DNA from: Fusobacteriaceae bacterium
GTDB lineage: Bacteria; Fusobacteriota; Fusobacteriia; Fusobacteriales; Fusobacteriaceae
Length of the DNA: 8,843 nt
Assembly (NCBI GenBank): GCA_016938425.1
Contig: JAFGUR010000273.1
Location: 1-8,843 of the forward strand
Reading direction: 5' to 3'
The notes beneath the pieces are model-generated. The model ran no database searches, was not told where the DNA came from, and worked only from the letters and a program-made list of their open reading frames with translations. Position numbers and translations under genes: made by a program. The number at the start of each line of letters is the position of its first letter. The stretch's first letter is position 1. Positions 1 to 6,048 of this stretch are shown here, piece by piece.

Positions 1-456
1 AACTACTAGTGAAATTATAAATATAATAATTGAAAACTTATTTTTTATAGAATTTTTTAGAAGGTTCATTGCAGAATTTAAAATTAATATTATCACTCCA
101 CATTGAGCTCCAAGGTATATCTTGTCTATAGTTGGATTTTGAAAACTTTTTGTCAAAAATGGATATAAAGTCCAAATAACAATAAATGAAGGCAGGGCTA
201 CCCCTATTGTCGCAACAATAGCTCCCATAGTACCTCTCAAATTTTGGCCTACAAAAGTAGCTGTATTTGTTGCTAAAATTCCAGGTAATGATTGTGCAAC
301 TGCTATAATTTCTAGAAATTCATCCTTTGTAATCCATCCTCTTTTTTCACATAACTCTTTTTCCATAAGAGAAATCATAACATATCCGCCACCAATAGTT
401 AAAAGTCCTAATATGAAAAAATACCAAAATATTTCTCTCAATTTAATTTTCTGCAT
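1..456 (-). CDS. CHR-family (chromate-type) anion transporter, N-terminal part, cut by window edge
   Basis: Integral membrane protein of the chromate ion transporter (CHR) family. It starts at ATG 454-456 and stays open to base 1, giving 152 residues; half-size CHR proteins are usually around 180-200 residues, so most of the protein is present. Family-type motifs are visible: TIGGGYVM at residues 20-27, AQSLPGI at 54-60, VGQNLRGTMGA at 69-79 and ALPSF at 87-91. Hydrophobic segments lie at about 10-31, 79-101, 117-133 and from 141 onward. The start lies inside the 3' end of the ArsR-type gene (14-base overlap), so translation is probably coupled and the two are probably co-transcribed. Half-size CHR proteins often occur as adjacent pairs; a partner, if present, would lie to the left of the window. 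The real substrate is unknown: chromate efflux is the family name, and the metal-sensor neighbour only suggests a metal or oxyanion role. Confidence 0.85.
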   Translation of the reverse strand, partial: MQKIKLREIFWYFFILGLLTIGGGYVMISLMEKELCEKRGWITKDEFLEIIAVAQSLPGILATNTATFVGQNLRGTMGAIVATIGVALPSFIVIWTLYPFLTKSFQNPTIDKIYLGAQCGVIILILNSAMNLLKNSIKNKFSIIIFIISLVV

Positions 457-811
457 TTTTATGAATGTAGTGCTCTATTCCTTGACTTAAAATATTATTA
501 ATGTGGCTGTCATCAAGTGAATAATATACTACCTTTCCTTCTTTACGATTTTTTACAACTTTGAATTGTCTCAAGACCCTCAATTGATGTGAAATAGATG
601 AATGGCTCATTTCTAGAATAGTAGCAATATCACATACACATAACTCATCTTTTAATAATATGCTTAATATCTTTAATCTTGTTTTATCAGAAAAAATTTT
701 AAAAAAATCTGCAATGTTACCTAAAAGCCCATCGTCCATTAATTCTTTTTTGTTTTTTTCTACTAAATCTTTATGAATAACTGTACATTCACAAATGTCA
801 TTTTTTCCCAA
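443..811 (-). CDS. ArsR/SmtB-family metalloregulator, CadC-like
   Basis: Winged-helix repressor that is expected to leave DNA when it binds metal. I choose TTG 809-811 as the start because a strong Shine-Dalgarno sequence, AAGGAGTGA (817-825), sits 5 bases before it. A longer frame from GTG 848-850 has no clear ribosome binding site. The resulting 122-residue protein begins MGKNDICEC and carries two metal sites in CadC-like positions: N-terminal Cys7 and Cys9 with the helix-3 motif ELCVCD (Cys58, Cys60), and a C-terminal helix-5 set Asp101, His103, His114, His117. The recognition helix region is about 69-81 (SHSSISHQLRVLR), followed by a wing ending GKVVYYSL. Known family behaviour: the Cys site binds soft metals such as Cd or Pb, and the helix-5 site binds Zn. 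It lies upstream of, and overlaps, the CHR transporter gene, so it probably controls that operon. I found no convincing -35/-10 pair for it. Confidence 0.9.
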   Translation of the reverse strand: MGKNDICECTVIHKDLVEKNKKELMDDGLLGNIADFFKIFSDKTRLKILSILLKDELCVCDIATILEMSHSSISHQLRVLRQFKVVKNRKEGKVVYYSLDDSHINNILSQGIEHYIHKNAEN

Positions 812-825
812 TGAAATCACTCCTT
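812..825 (-). promoter_or_regulatory. Ribosome binding site that decides the ArsR start (TTG)
   Basis: On the minus strand AAGGAGTGA (817-825) is followed by TTTCA and TTG. Spacing from the AAGGAG core to the start is 8 bases, which is ideal. The alternative starts at 850 (GTG) and 835 (ATG) lack a comparable site. Confidence 0.7.
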
Positions 826-895
826 CATTATCCATTTTATCATTAATCACAGATTTTTTCTAGGAAAAATATTTTAATAAATTTGTTTTATTGGT

Positions 896-910
896 ATAAA
901 TCCTATTTAT
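896..910. repeat. Short inverted repeat between ArsR gene and the small plus-strand unit
   Basis: ATAAAT CCT ATTTAT is a perfect 6-bp inverted repeat with a 3-base gap in the divergent region. It could be an operator for the ArsR-type repressor. It is short and AT-only, so chance occurrence in this AT-rich DNA is quite possible. Confidence 0.25.
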
Positions 911-919
911 TTAAATTTT

Positions 920-949
920 TTGAAACCACTCAGCATAACTAAATATAGT
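920..949 (+). promoter_or_regulatory. Promoter of the small plus-strand unit
   Basis: TTGAAA (920-925), an 18-base spacer and TATAGT (944-949) give a good sigma-70 type promoter, with transcription expected to begin near 956. The same -35 region also reads TGAAACC (921-927), which resembles the -35 of extracytoplasmic-function sigma factors. No matching ECF -10 such as CGTA is seen, so I prefer the housekeeping reading. Confidence 0.55.
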
Positions 950-975
950 AAAATCAACTTTTTAGAGGAGTGATA

Positions 976-1032
976 ATGAGTTATATCCTTAAACCTGGGT
1001 GTGGTACGCCGCGCAAATCCACCTCCTCCTAA
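976..1032 (+). CDS. Possible 18-residue peptide in the small unit
   Basis: ATG 976-978 is preceded by GAGGAG (965-970) at 5-base spacing, a strong initiation site. The frame reads MSYILKPGCGTPRKSTSS and stops at TAA 1030-1032, two bases before the terminator stem. The peptide is hydrophilic and basic after its first few residues, with a single Cys, and has no signal or membrane segment. I do not recognise it. The C-terminal Ser/Thr codons coincide with the C-rich segment that could act as RNA, so the frame may be a real microprotein, a leader peptide, part of a dual-function RNA, or chance. The ideal ribosome binding site is the main argument for translation. Confidence 0.35.
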   Translation: MSYILKPGCGTPRKSTSS

Positions 1033-1033
1033 C

Positions 1034-1060
1034 TTCAAAGCTTGATCTTTGAATTTTTTT
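1034..1060 (+). terminator. Intrinsic terminator of the small unit
   Basis: TTCAAAG (1034-1040), loop CTTGAT, CTTTGAA (1047-1053), then seven T (1054-1060). The stem is a perfect 7 bp. It follows the 18-codon frame immediately. Confidence 0.7.
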
Positions 1061-1194
1061 AGATGCCTGAATAATTACAATTTTTTTTAATATATTGCAA
1101 AATTTCTATAGAGTAAAAAACACTTGAAAAATCTTACCGAATTTATCCAAAGTATTTTTACAACTCATAAATTTTAAAAATTTTGAAAATAAAC

Positions 1195-1214
1195 TTAATA
1201 GTCTTCGCTATTAA
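1195..1214 (-). terminator. Weak hairpin downstream of the ATP-grasp remnant
   Basis: TTAATAG, a 6-base loop and CTATTAA form a perfect 7-bp stem, followed on the minus strand by the T-rich stretch GTTTATTTTC. It may terminate the minus-strand transcript. The stem is AT-rich and the tail is interrupted, so the call is weak. The rest of 1061-1224 is AT-rich DNA in which I see no gene. Confidence 0.3.
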
Positions 1215-1224
1215 ACTATTATGA

Positions 1225-2204
1225 CTATAATTTTTTGTTAACTTCATGATTTTCCATATCAATAATTTCGACAAATTTTATATTATGAACATCCCCTATC
1301 TAAAAGCAATTGAATAGCTAAATAAAGGAAATTCACACCACTAGCACATGAACCTTTAAGCCCACCAGACATTCTTGGATTTAATTCTAGAAGCATAGGT
1401 ACACCATTTTTATAAATAACTTGAATATTAAATACATATGACATATTCAATTCTTTGGTTATTTCCTCTGCTATTTTTAAAAGTGTTGTGTTATTTTCTA
1501 AAATTCTTTTCCAACCTATTTTTCTTCTTGGTATGACAACAATAAGTTTTCCATTTAAAGCAAGACAATCGATACTAACTTCATCTCCATCTAAAAATTC
1601 CATTAACATAATCCCTCTATTGTTATATTTTTTCTCCATTTCCTCTAAAGCACCTTTAATCGTTATATGTAAATAATCATTTTCATTTGATATTATCTTA
1701 AATTCTAGTCCACCCTCTAATACAGATGGCTTATAGCAAGCAACTATATTTGTATTTTGAAAAAAACTCACTCCTTGTTTGAAATCTTCTAAACTATTTA
1801 CTTTAAAATATAACGGTAAAACTATAGAAGATAATTGTTTGCATTTTTCATAAAAAGAAATTTTATTGTCAACAAGCTCCATAACATCATGACTGCAAGC
1901 AATTAAAATTTTGACTCCTAAAATTTCAAATCTTTCTCTATATTTAGATATAGTTTGAAGGCAATACTTAGGAATAAAAATATCAATTTTATGCTTTTTA
2001 CAAAACTCTATGCAAAACTCCACATATCTTTCTCCATTATTTCTACTATCTAATTCAAAATAGTCAGCTCTTTTTACAAAAGACTCTCTATATTCATGAT
2101 GAGTAACATAAATTTCAAACTCTTTTTTTTATCCCATTCTCTAATTAAATCTATAAAATCAATCCCAGTAGAAAACCAACGATTAAACCAAATTCTTTTT
2201 TCAT
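1225..2204 (-). pseudogene. ATP-grasp enzyme gene broken by three frameshifts
   Basis: The longest intact stretch (1283-2023) has ATP-grasp features: a lysine-containing nucleotide-binding stretch CYKPSVLEGGLEF, MEFLDGDEVSIDCL, and LELNPRMSGG with the metal-binding Glu and Asn. Homology continues beyond both ends in other frames. At the 5' side, AAGGAG and ATG 2202-2204 precede a frame reading RIWFNRWFSTGIDFIDLIREW, reachable only after a shift in the A-run at 2196-2201. A second shift in the A-run at 2123-2130 leads to EFEIYVTHHEYRESF and then the main segment. A third near the G-run at 1293-1296 restores DVHNIKFVEIIDMEN up to TAG 1225-1227. With +1, +1 and -1 corrections the length is exactly 327 codons, a plausible full-length protein. 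ATP-grasp enzymes join a carboxylate to an amine or thiol using ATP; the substrate here is unknown. Decay, sequencing error or phase variation could each explain the breaks. Confidence 0.75.
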
Positions 2205-2230
2205 ATTTCTAAAATCTCCTTAAGTTTTAT

Positions 2231-2244
2231 TGTGATGTATCACA
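2231..2244. promoter_or_regulatory. Perfect palindrome, possible operator
   Basis: TGTGAT GT ATCACA is a perfect 6-2-6 inverted repeat between two divergent genes. It lies about 27 bases before the ATP-grasp start and about 63 bases upstream of the likely start of transcription of the plus-strand gene. TGTGA/TCACA half-sites recall CRP/FNR-type regulators, but the spacing is 4 rather than 6 bases, so the regulator is unknown. Confidence 0.45.
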
Positions 2245-2266
2245 TTCATTTTTAATTTGTATTACA

Positions 2267-2294
2267 TTGTTTAAAATTAAAATCAAAGTATAAT
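2267..2294 (+). promoter_or_regulatory. Promoter of the small gene at 2360
   Basis: TTGTTT (2267-2272), a 16-base spacer and a perfect TATAAT (2289-2294) place the transcript start near 2301, leaving a leader of about 60 bases that contains an AT dinucleotide run (2319-2329). Confidence 0.5.
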
Positions 2295-2359
2295 CATTGT
2301 ATAAATGAATTTCAAATAATATATATATACTATAAATAATCTTGATTAGGAGTGATATT

Positions 2360-2644
2360 ATGTTAATAGCAGTTACCGTTGACAAAGAAAAACAATTGTC
2401 CTTAAATATGGAAGATACAGAACATGTTTTAATATTTAGCAGAAAATTTGACCGAATAAAACACATAGATACAAAACATAAAGTAAAAGAAGATTTTATT
2501 AATGCAATTAGAGATTGTAAATACATTGTATCAAGGCATATCCATACAGATTTAGAAACTTCTAATGCCATAACAGATCTTGGTATTAAAATAATTAGTG
2601 AACTAAGAACAAGAGATCCTTTTTATGCTATTAGATTAATTTAA
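2360..2644 (+). CDS. Small protein, possible NifX/FeMo-cofactor-binding fold
   Basis: 94 residues from ATG 2360-2362, chosen because TAGGAGTGA (2347-2355) stands just before it; a TTG 18 bases upstream lies before that site and is not a likely start. The protein starts MLIAVTVD and ends RDPFYAIRLI. The order of elements resembles the dinitrogenase iron-molybdenum cofactor domain (NifX/NifB C-terminal type): a first beta strand (LIAVTVD), a second strand (HVLIFSRKFDRIKHID), a helix (KEDFINAIRDCKYIVS) and a later helix-strand (SNAITDLGIKIISEL). The usual HFGR-like and glycine-rich motifs are absent, so this is a divergent member at best. No signal or membrane segment is seen. It stands alone between a divergent broken gene and a convergent transposase-like gene. 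An orphan of this family would more likely be a metal-cluster or regulatory protein than a nitrogenase factor. Confidence 0.6.
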   Translation: MLIAVTVDKEKQLSLNMEDTEHVLIFSRKFDRIKHIDTKHKVKEDFINAIRDCKYIVSRHIHTDLETSNAITDLGIKIISELRTRDPFYAIRLI

Positions 2645-2676
2645 AAGTCCTCCTAAATAACTTTAGGAGGACTTTT
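2643..2676. terminator. Strong hairpin terminator between convergent genes
   Basis: A perfect 15-bp stem with loop TAAC: the left arm starts AAAAGTCCTCC and the right arm ends GGAGGACTTTT. It overlaps the stop codon of the small plus-strand gene. Having A-run and T-run at both ends, it can work for the convergent minus-strand gene ending at 2721 as well. Bases 2677-2720 hold nothing else I can see. Confidence 0.85.
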
Positions 2677-2720
2677 ATTGCAAGAAAACTATAACTTATT
2701 CAAAAATGACTATCTGAGAT

Positions 2721-3977
2721 TTATTTAAAATTTTCTCTCACTAAACTTTGAAACTCTTCTAAATACCCCTTAAATCCTAAATTATTCCCAATTTTATTTT
2801 TAAGTTTATTTTTTATAGATTCAAAAGTATAAAGACTTATCGGATAATCTTCAATTATATCTGATTTTAAATCACATAAAAATTTATTGTCAACATAAAT
2901 TTTTATTCTAGATAAATTTAAAGGATTATACCTTATTTCTACATCATAATCTTCATATCTAAATAAAACTGGACTATGATAAAGTACATTTTGAAACCGA
3001 ATTGACATGTCTTTTACTTTTCTTTTACTTGAATATAAAGGTAAAAGAAAATCCATATCAGAAATTTTTTCAATTTTTGGCAGATTATTTTGATAAATAT
3101 TAGGAATACTGCTAACTTTATGACCTCTATTATGTATGTACTCCTTAAGAATTTTTTCTAATTCATGTAAAGGAAGATTGGAGTTTGATTGTATTAATAA
3201 ATTACGTAAATAATTTTTTTGAAATTTGTTAATAAAATTTAAAAATTTAAACTCCTTATTATTTATATAAAAAATGTCTAAATCATAAATATTTTTAACA
3301 TCTTCAATAAGATTTTTATCGCTTATTTTCATGTTGTTCAAACGAAATTCTTTAGGTAAATTAAAATAATTTGTTCCAGAAAATTTTAAAGTATTCTCTC
3401 TTAATAAGCATAATATTTCTGATAATGAAAGTTTGTCAAATGATAAATGGAAGTTTGTAATTATCTGTGAAAAGTTGTCATAAATAATATAAGCATAAGG
3501 CTTTTTTAACAGATTATCTCTTTCATCTAAAAAGTGATAATCTAATGTATAACTTTCAAGTTCAATAATTTCATTTGGATTTTCAGCAAAATAATCTTCT
3601 GAAGCATCCTTTGTATAAGGATCTAGAGTTTTAATAACTCTATATACAGTATCATAACTAACACTTTTTTCCCCAATATCTTTTAAAAAATTTTTTGTTT
3701 CTTGGTGATATTCCAAAATTTTCATATCAGGTTTATCATCATAGAGACTCTTAATAAAGCTTAATGCTTTCTCACTTAAGGCTCTGTATGTGGATGAATC
3801 TATTCTTTTAGTTTTTTTAAGTCCTTCTAAACCATTTTTTCTATATTTACTAGCCCACCTTTTTAGTGTGCTATAGGATATTTGAGTGTCATCACTAAGC
3901 TCTTTTAGATTTTTTTCCTTTGAAAAATAAGGTTTGAGGATATTATATCGTTTGAGTTCTAATTTGTTATCGTTCAA
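2721..3977 (-). CDS. Mu/TnsB-like transposase protein with degenerate catalytic triad
   Basis: I choose TTG 3975-3977 as the start (418 residues) because AGAGGTG (3984-3990) precedes it by 6 bases; a GTG at 3986 would overlap that site. Layout: N-terminal helix-turn-helix at about 5-57 (LSDDTQISYSTLKRWASKY), a linker, an integrase-like core at about 140-265 and a Mu-transposase C-terminal barrel at about 319-362 (RFQNVLYHSPVLFRYEDYDVE). In the core, TLDYH supplies the first catalytic Asp (D146) and YDNFSQII matches the next conserved strand. The usual D-N-G motif reads NNM (N214) and the usual Glu position reads Asn (N247), with a shortened loop before it. Strand transfer is therefore unlikely, although the gene is full-length and free of stops. 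There are no obvious partner genes or terminal repeats. It may be a domesticated DNA-binding protein or a recently inactivated transposase. Confidence 0.75.
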   Translation of the reverse strand: MNDNKLELKRYNILKPYFSKEKNLKELSDDTQISYSTLKRWASKYRKNGLEGLKKTKRIDSSTYRALSEKALSFIKSLYDDKPDMKILEYHQETKNFLKDIGEKSVSYDTVYRVIKTLDPYTKDASEDYFAENPNEIIELESYTLDYHFLDERDNLLKKPYAYIIYDNFSQIITNFHLSFDKLSLSEILCLLRENTLKFSGTNYFNLPKEFRLNNMKISDKNLIEDVKNIYDLDIFYINNKEFKFLNFINKFQKNYLRNLLIQSNSNLPLHELEKILKEYIHNRGHKVSSIPNIYQNNLPKIEKISDMDFLLPLYSSKRKVKDMSIRFQNVLYHSPVLFRYEDYDVEIRYNPLNLSRIKIYVDNKFLCDLKSDIIEDYPISLYTFESIKNKLKNKIGNNLGFKGYLEEFQSLVRENFK

Positions 3978-4009
3978 GTTTAACACCTCTTTAGATTTTA
4001 TTCTTTACT

Positions 4010-4062
4010 AATTTTATATAAAAAATTAAGTTTTGTCAAAATCTTTTTGAATTTTATATAAA
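4010..4062. repeat. 13-bp direct repeat spaced 40 bp
   Basis: AATTTTATATAAA occurs at 4010-4022 and again at 4050-4062. The first copy overlaps the -10 region of the transposase-like gene and the second lies upstream of its -35. They could be operator copies for that protein or another regulator. The sequence is AT-only, so it may also be chance. Confidence 0.35.
4011..4039 (-). promoter_or_regulatory. Promoter of the transposase-like gene
   Basis: On the minus strand TTGACA (4034-4039) is followed by a 17-base spacer and TAAAAT (4011-4016); TATAAA two bases earlier is an alternative -10. This is a near-consensus promoter, about 35 bases before the TTG start. Confidence 0.7.
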
Positions 4063-4149
4063 TATTTTCAAACTAATATGCGAAATTATCATAGCTAAAA
4101 TGAATTAATTTTTAATTATTAATGAGTAATCAAATTATTAAAAAAATTC

Positions 4150-4178
4150 GTGAAAAAAAGTTTAAAATATGATATACT
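4150..4178 (+). promoter_or_regulatory. Distal ptsI promoter candidate (P1)
   Basis: GTGAAA (4150-4155), a 17-base spacer and TATACT (4173-4178). Transcription from here, near 4185, would give ptsI a leader of about 125 bases. Confidence 0.45.
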
Positions 4179-4209
4179 AACTCGGATAGGGTATTCTTTA
4201 TTTTCAATG

Positions 4210-4239
4210 TTGACACTCAATTTTTTTGAGGATTACAAA
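4210..4239 (+). promoter_or_regulatory. Proximal ptsI promoter candidate (P2) with internal inverted repeat
   Basis: A perfect TTGACA (4210-4215) with an 18-base spacer and a poor -10, TACAAA (4234-4239). The spacer holds the inverted repeat CTCAA-TTTTT-TTGAG (4216-4230), which could be an operator or, in a P1 transcript, a small hairpin. P1 and P2 may both be used. Confidence 0.4.
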
Positions 4240-4270
4240 ATTAAAATTTGAAAAATAATAAAGCAAGCAA

Positions 4271-4309
4271 GAGGAGGTGGATGATTTACTGAGGTAAATC
4301 ATATTTGTT
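4271..4309 (+). promoter_or_regulatory. ptsI translation start region: Shine-Dalgarno, 9-bp hairpin, then ATG
   Basis: GAGGAGGTGG (4271-4280) is a very strong Shine-Dalgarno sequence but lies 32 bases from the ptsI ATG. Between them is a perfect hairpin: ATGATTTAC (4281-4289), loop TGAG, GTAAATCAT (4294-4302). Folding it removes 22 bases and leaves about 10 bases between AGGAGG and ATG 4310, a workable spacing. No other start is available in the ptsI frame because TAA at 4295-4297 closes it. The hairpin also contains a four-codon frame (Met-Ile-Tyr-stop, 4281-4292), but only 3 bases from the Shine-Dalgarno. The rest of 3978-4309 is AT-rich promoter DNA. Confidence 0.65.
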
Positions 4310-6019
4310 ATGAGAAAACATATCAAAGGGATAGACGCATCGCCAGGTGTGGCAATAGGAAAAGTCTTTCTTTACAAAGAAGTAGAAGTTGTTTTAAGTG
4401 AAGTAAAAGTGACAGACACTAAAGCTGAAGTTGAAAGACTTTTAAATGGACAAAAGGAAACAAGAATTCAACTAGAAGCAATTAGAGAAAAAACAAGACA
4501 AAAACTTGGTAATGAGAAAGCATCAATATTTGATGGGCATATCACATTATTGGAAGATGAAGATTTAGTAGAGGAAGTAAAACTAAAAATTGAAGATGAA
4601 AAAAAATCTGCTGAATTAGCTTTAAATGAAGGTATTGAAGAATACTGTGAAATGATTTCTAATCTTGATGATGAATATTTAAGAGAGAGAGTTGCTGATT
4701 TAAGAGATATTTCAAAAAGATGGATTAATAATATTTTAGAGATTGATATTATTGATTTGGGAAATTTACCAGCAAACACAGTTATTTTGGCAAGAGACTT
4801 AACACCATCAGATACAGCACAAATGGATTTGGAAAATGTTCAAGGTTTTGTAACTGAAATTGGTGGAAAAACAGCACATTCTGCTATTATGGCAAGATCT
4901 TTAGAAGTTCCAGCCGTAGTAGGAACAAAAGAAATTTTATCTTTTGTTAATACAGGAGATGAAATCATTGTAGATGCATTATCTGGAGATGTTATTATAC
5001 ATCCAACAGCAGAAGATGTTGAAGTATATACAGCTAAAAGACAAAATTTTATTGATGAAAAAATAGAATTAGCAAAATTAAAAGATAAAGAAGCATTTAC
5101 TACTGATGGTCATAGAGTTGATTTATGGGCTAATATTGGTGGAGCAAAAGATGTTGATGGAGTTCTTAAAAATGGAGCTGATGGAATAGGGCTATATAGA
5201 ACAGAATTCTTATTCATGGATAATGACAGATTGCCAACTGAAGATGAGCAATTTGAAGCATATAAAATAGTTGTAGAAAGATTAGCAGGAAAACCAGTTA
5301 CAATAAGAACTATGGACATTGGTGGAGATAAAGCTCTTCCATACATGAAATTACCTCATGAAGAAAATCCATTCTTAGGATACAGAGCATTAAGAGTTTG
5401 TTTAGATAGAAAAGACATGTTTAAAACTCAATTAAGAGCATTATTAAGAGCATCTGCTTTTGGATATCTTAAAATAATGTTCCCAATGGTAATAAATTTA
5501 GAAGAAGTTAGGGCTTCTAAAGAATTATTAGAAGAATGTAAAGCAGAATTAAGAGTTGAAGGTGTAAAATTTGATGAAGAAATAAAAATAGGAATCATGA
5601 TAGAAACTCCAGCAACTGCATTTAGAGCTAAACATTTTGCTGAAGAAGTAGATTTCTTCTCGATTGGAACTAATGACTTAACTCAATATACACTTGCTGT
5701 AGATAGAGGAAATGAAGTTATTTCTAAATTGTATGATACATATAATCCAGCAGTATTAGAAGCTATTAGACAAGCTATTGAAGGCGCACATGCAGCAGGA
5801 ATTACAATTTCTATGTGTGGAGAATTTGCTGGAGATGAAACTGCAACAGAATTATTATTAGGTTTAGGATTAGATGCATTTTCTATGAGTGCTAGTTCAA
5901 TACCTAAAATTAAGAAAAATTTAATAAATATGTCATACGCAAAATCTAAAGAATTAGCTAATGAAGCTATGGAACTTAGAACAGCAGATGAAATAAAAAC
6001 TAAAGTTATGAGAGGTTAA
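4310..6019 (+). CDS. ptsI: PTS Enzyme I, phosphoenolpyruvate-protein phosphotransferase
   Basis: Cytoplasmic enzyme that takes phosphate from phosphoenolpyruvate onto a histidine and passes it to HPr, driving sugar uptake by the phosphotransferase system. At 569 residues it is full-length for the family (E. coli about 575). The active-site histidine is His190 in GGKTAHSAIMAR. The PEP-binding TIM-barrel half shows YRTEF (Arg297), IRTMDIGGDK (Arg333), IMIETP (Glu432), GTNDLTQY (Asn455, Asp456) and the catalytic Cys503 in SMCGE. All key residues are present, so it should be active. The N-terminal helical HPr-binding insert lies at about 30-140. It starts at the only possible ATG, behind the hairpin leader. 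crr follows after 29 bases, so both are likely in one operon. HPr (ptsH), often adjacent in other bacteria, is not in this window. Confidence 0.97.
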   Translation: MRKHIKGIDASPGVAIGKVFLYKEVEVVLSEVKVTDTKAEVERLLNGQKETRIQLEAIREKTRQKLGNEKASIFDGHITLLEDEDLVEEVKLKIEDEKKSAELALNEGIEEYCEMISNLDDEYLRERVADLRDISKRWINNILEIDIIDLGNLPANTVILARDLTPSDTAQMDLENVQGFVTEIGGKTAHSAIMARSLEVPAVVGTKEILSFVNTGDEIIVDALSGDVIIHPTAEDVEVYTAKRQNFIDEKIELAKLKDKEAFTTDGHRVDLWANIGGAKDVDGVLKNGADGIGLYRTEFLFMDNDRLPTEDEQFEAYKIVVERLAGKPVTIRTMDIGGDKALPYMKLPHEENPFLGYRALRVCLDRKDMFKTQLRALLRASAFGYLKIMFPMVINLEEVRASKELLEECKAELRVEGVKFDEEIKIGIMIETPATAFRAKHFAEEVDFFSIGTNDLTQYTLAVDRGNEVISKLYDTYNPAVLEAIRQAIEGAHAAGITISMCGEFAGDETATELLLGLGLDAFSMSASSIPKIKKNLINMSYAKSKELANEAMELRTADEIKTKVMRG

Positions 6020-6048
6020 CTAATTTATTGAAAGAGAGGATTTAAATA

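Larger units (their letters stand above)
956..1060 (+). ncRNA. Candidate small RNA, about 105 nt, C-rich, with own promoter and terminator
   Basis: Transcription from the 920-949 promoter would stop at the hairpin and T-run at 1034-1060, giving a roughly 105-nt RNA. It stands out from its surroundings: bases 994-1029 are GC-rich in a very AT-rich region. The segment at 1017-1029 (ATCCACCTCCTCC) is complementary to strong Shine-Dalgarno sequences. Inside the RNA, GGTG (998-1001) can pair with CACC (1020-1023), and the RNA's own GAGGAG (965-970) can pair with CTCCTC (1023-1028), so alternative folds are possible. A C-rich single-stranded segment that targets ribosome binding sites is a known small-RNA strategy in low-GC bacteria. 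No match to a named RNA family was established. Confidence 0.45.

Noticed and set aside
1000..1033. Minus-strand frame behind AGGAGGAGG, starting GTG
   Set aside because: The apparent Shine-Dalgarno is the complement of the C-rich segment, no minus-strand promoter is seen and the frame has only 13 codons.
1455..1676. Plus-strand frame opposite the ATP-grasp remnant
   Set aside because: It is antisense to clear ATP-grasp coding sequence and has no ribosome binding site.
2227..2571. 114-codon minus-strand frame overlapping the small gene at 2360
   Set aside because: It lies antisense to a gene that has its own ribosome binding site, promoter and terminator, and has no supporting signal of its own.
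4468..5346. Minus-strand frames within ptsI
   Set aside because: They are antisense shadows of a fully recognised Enzyme I gene.
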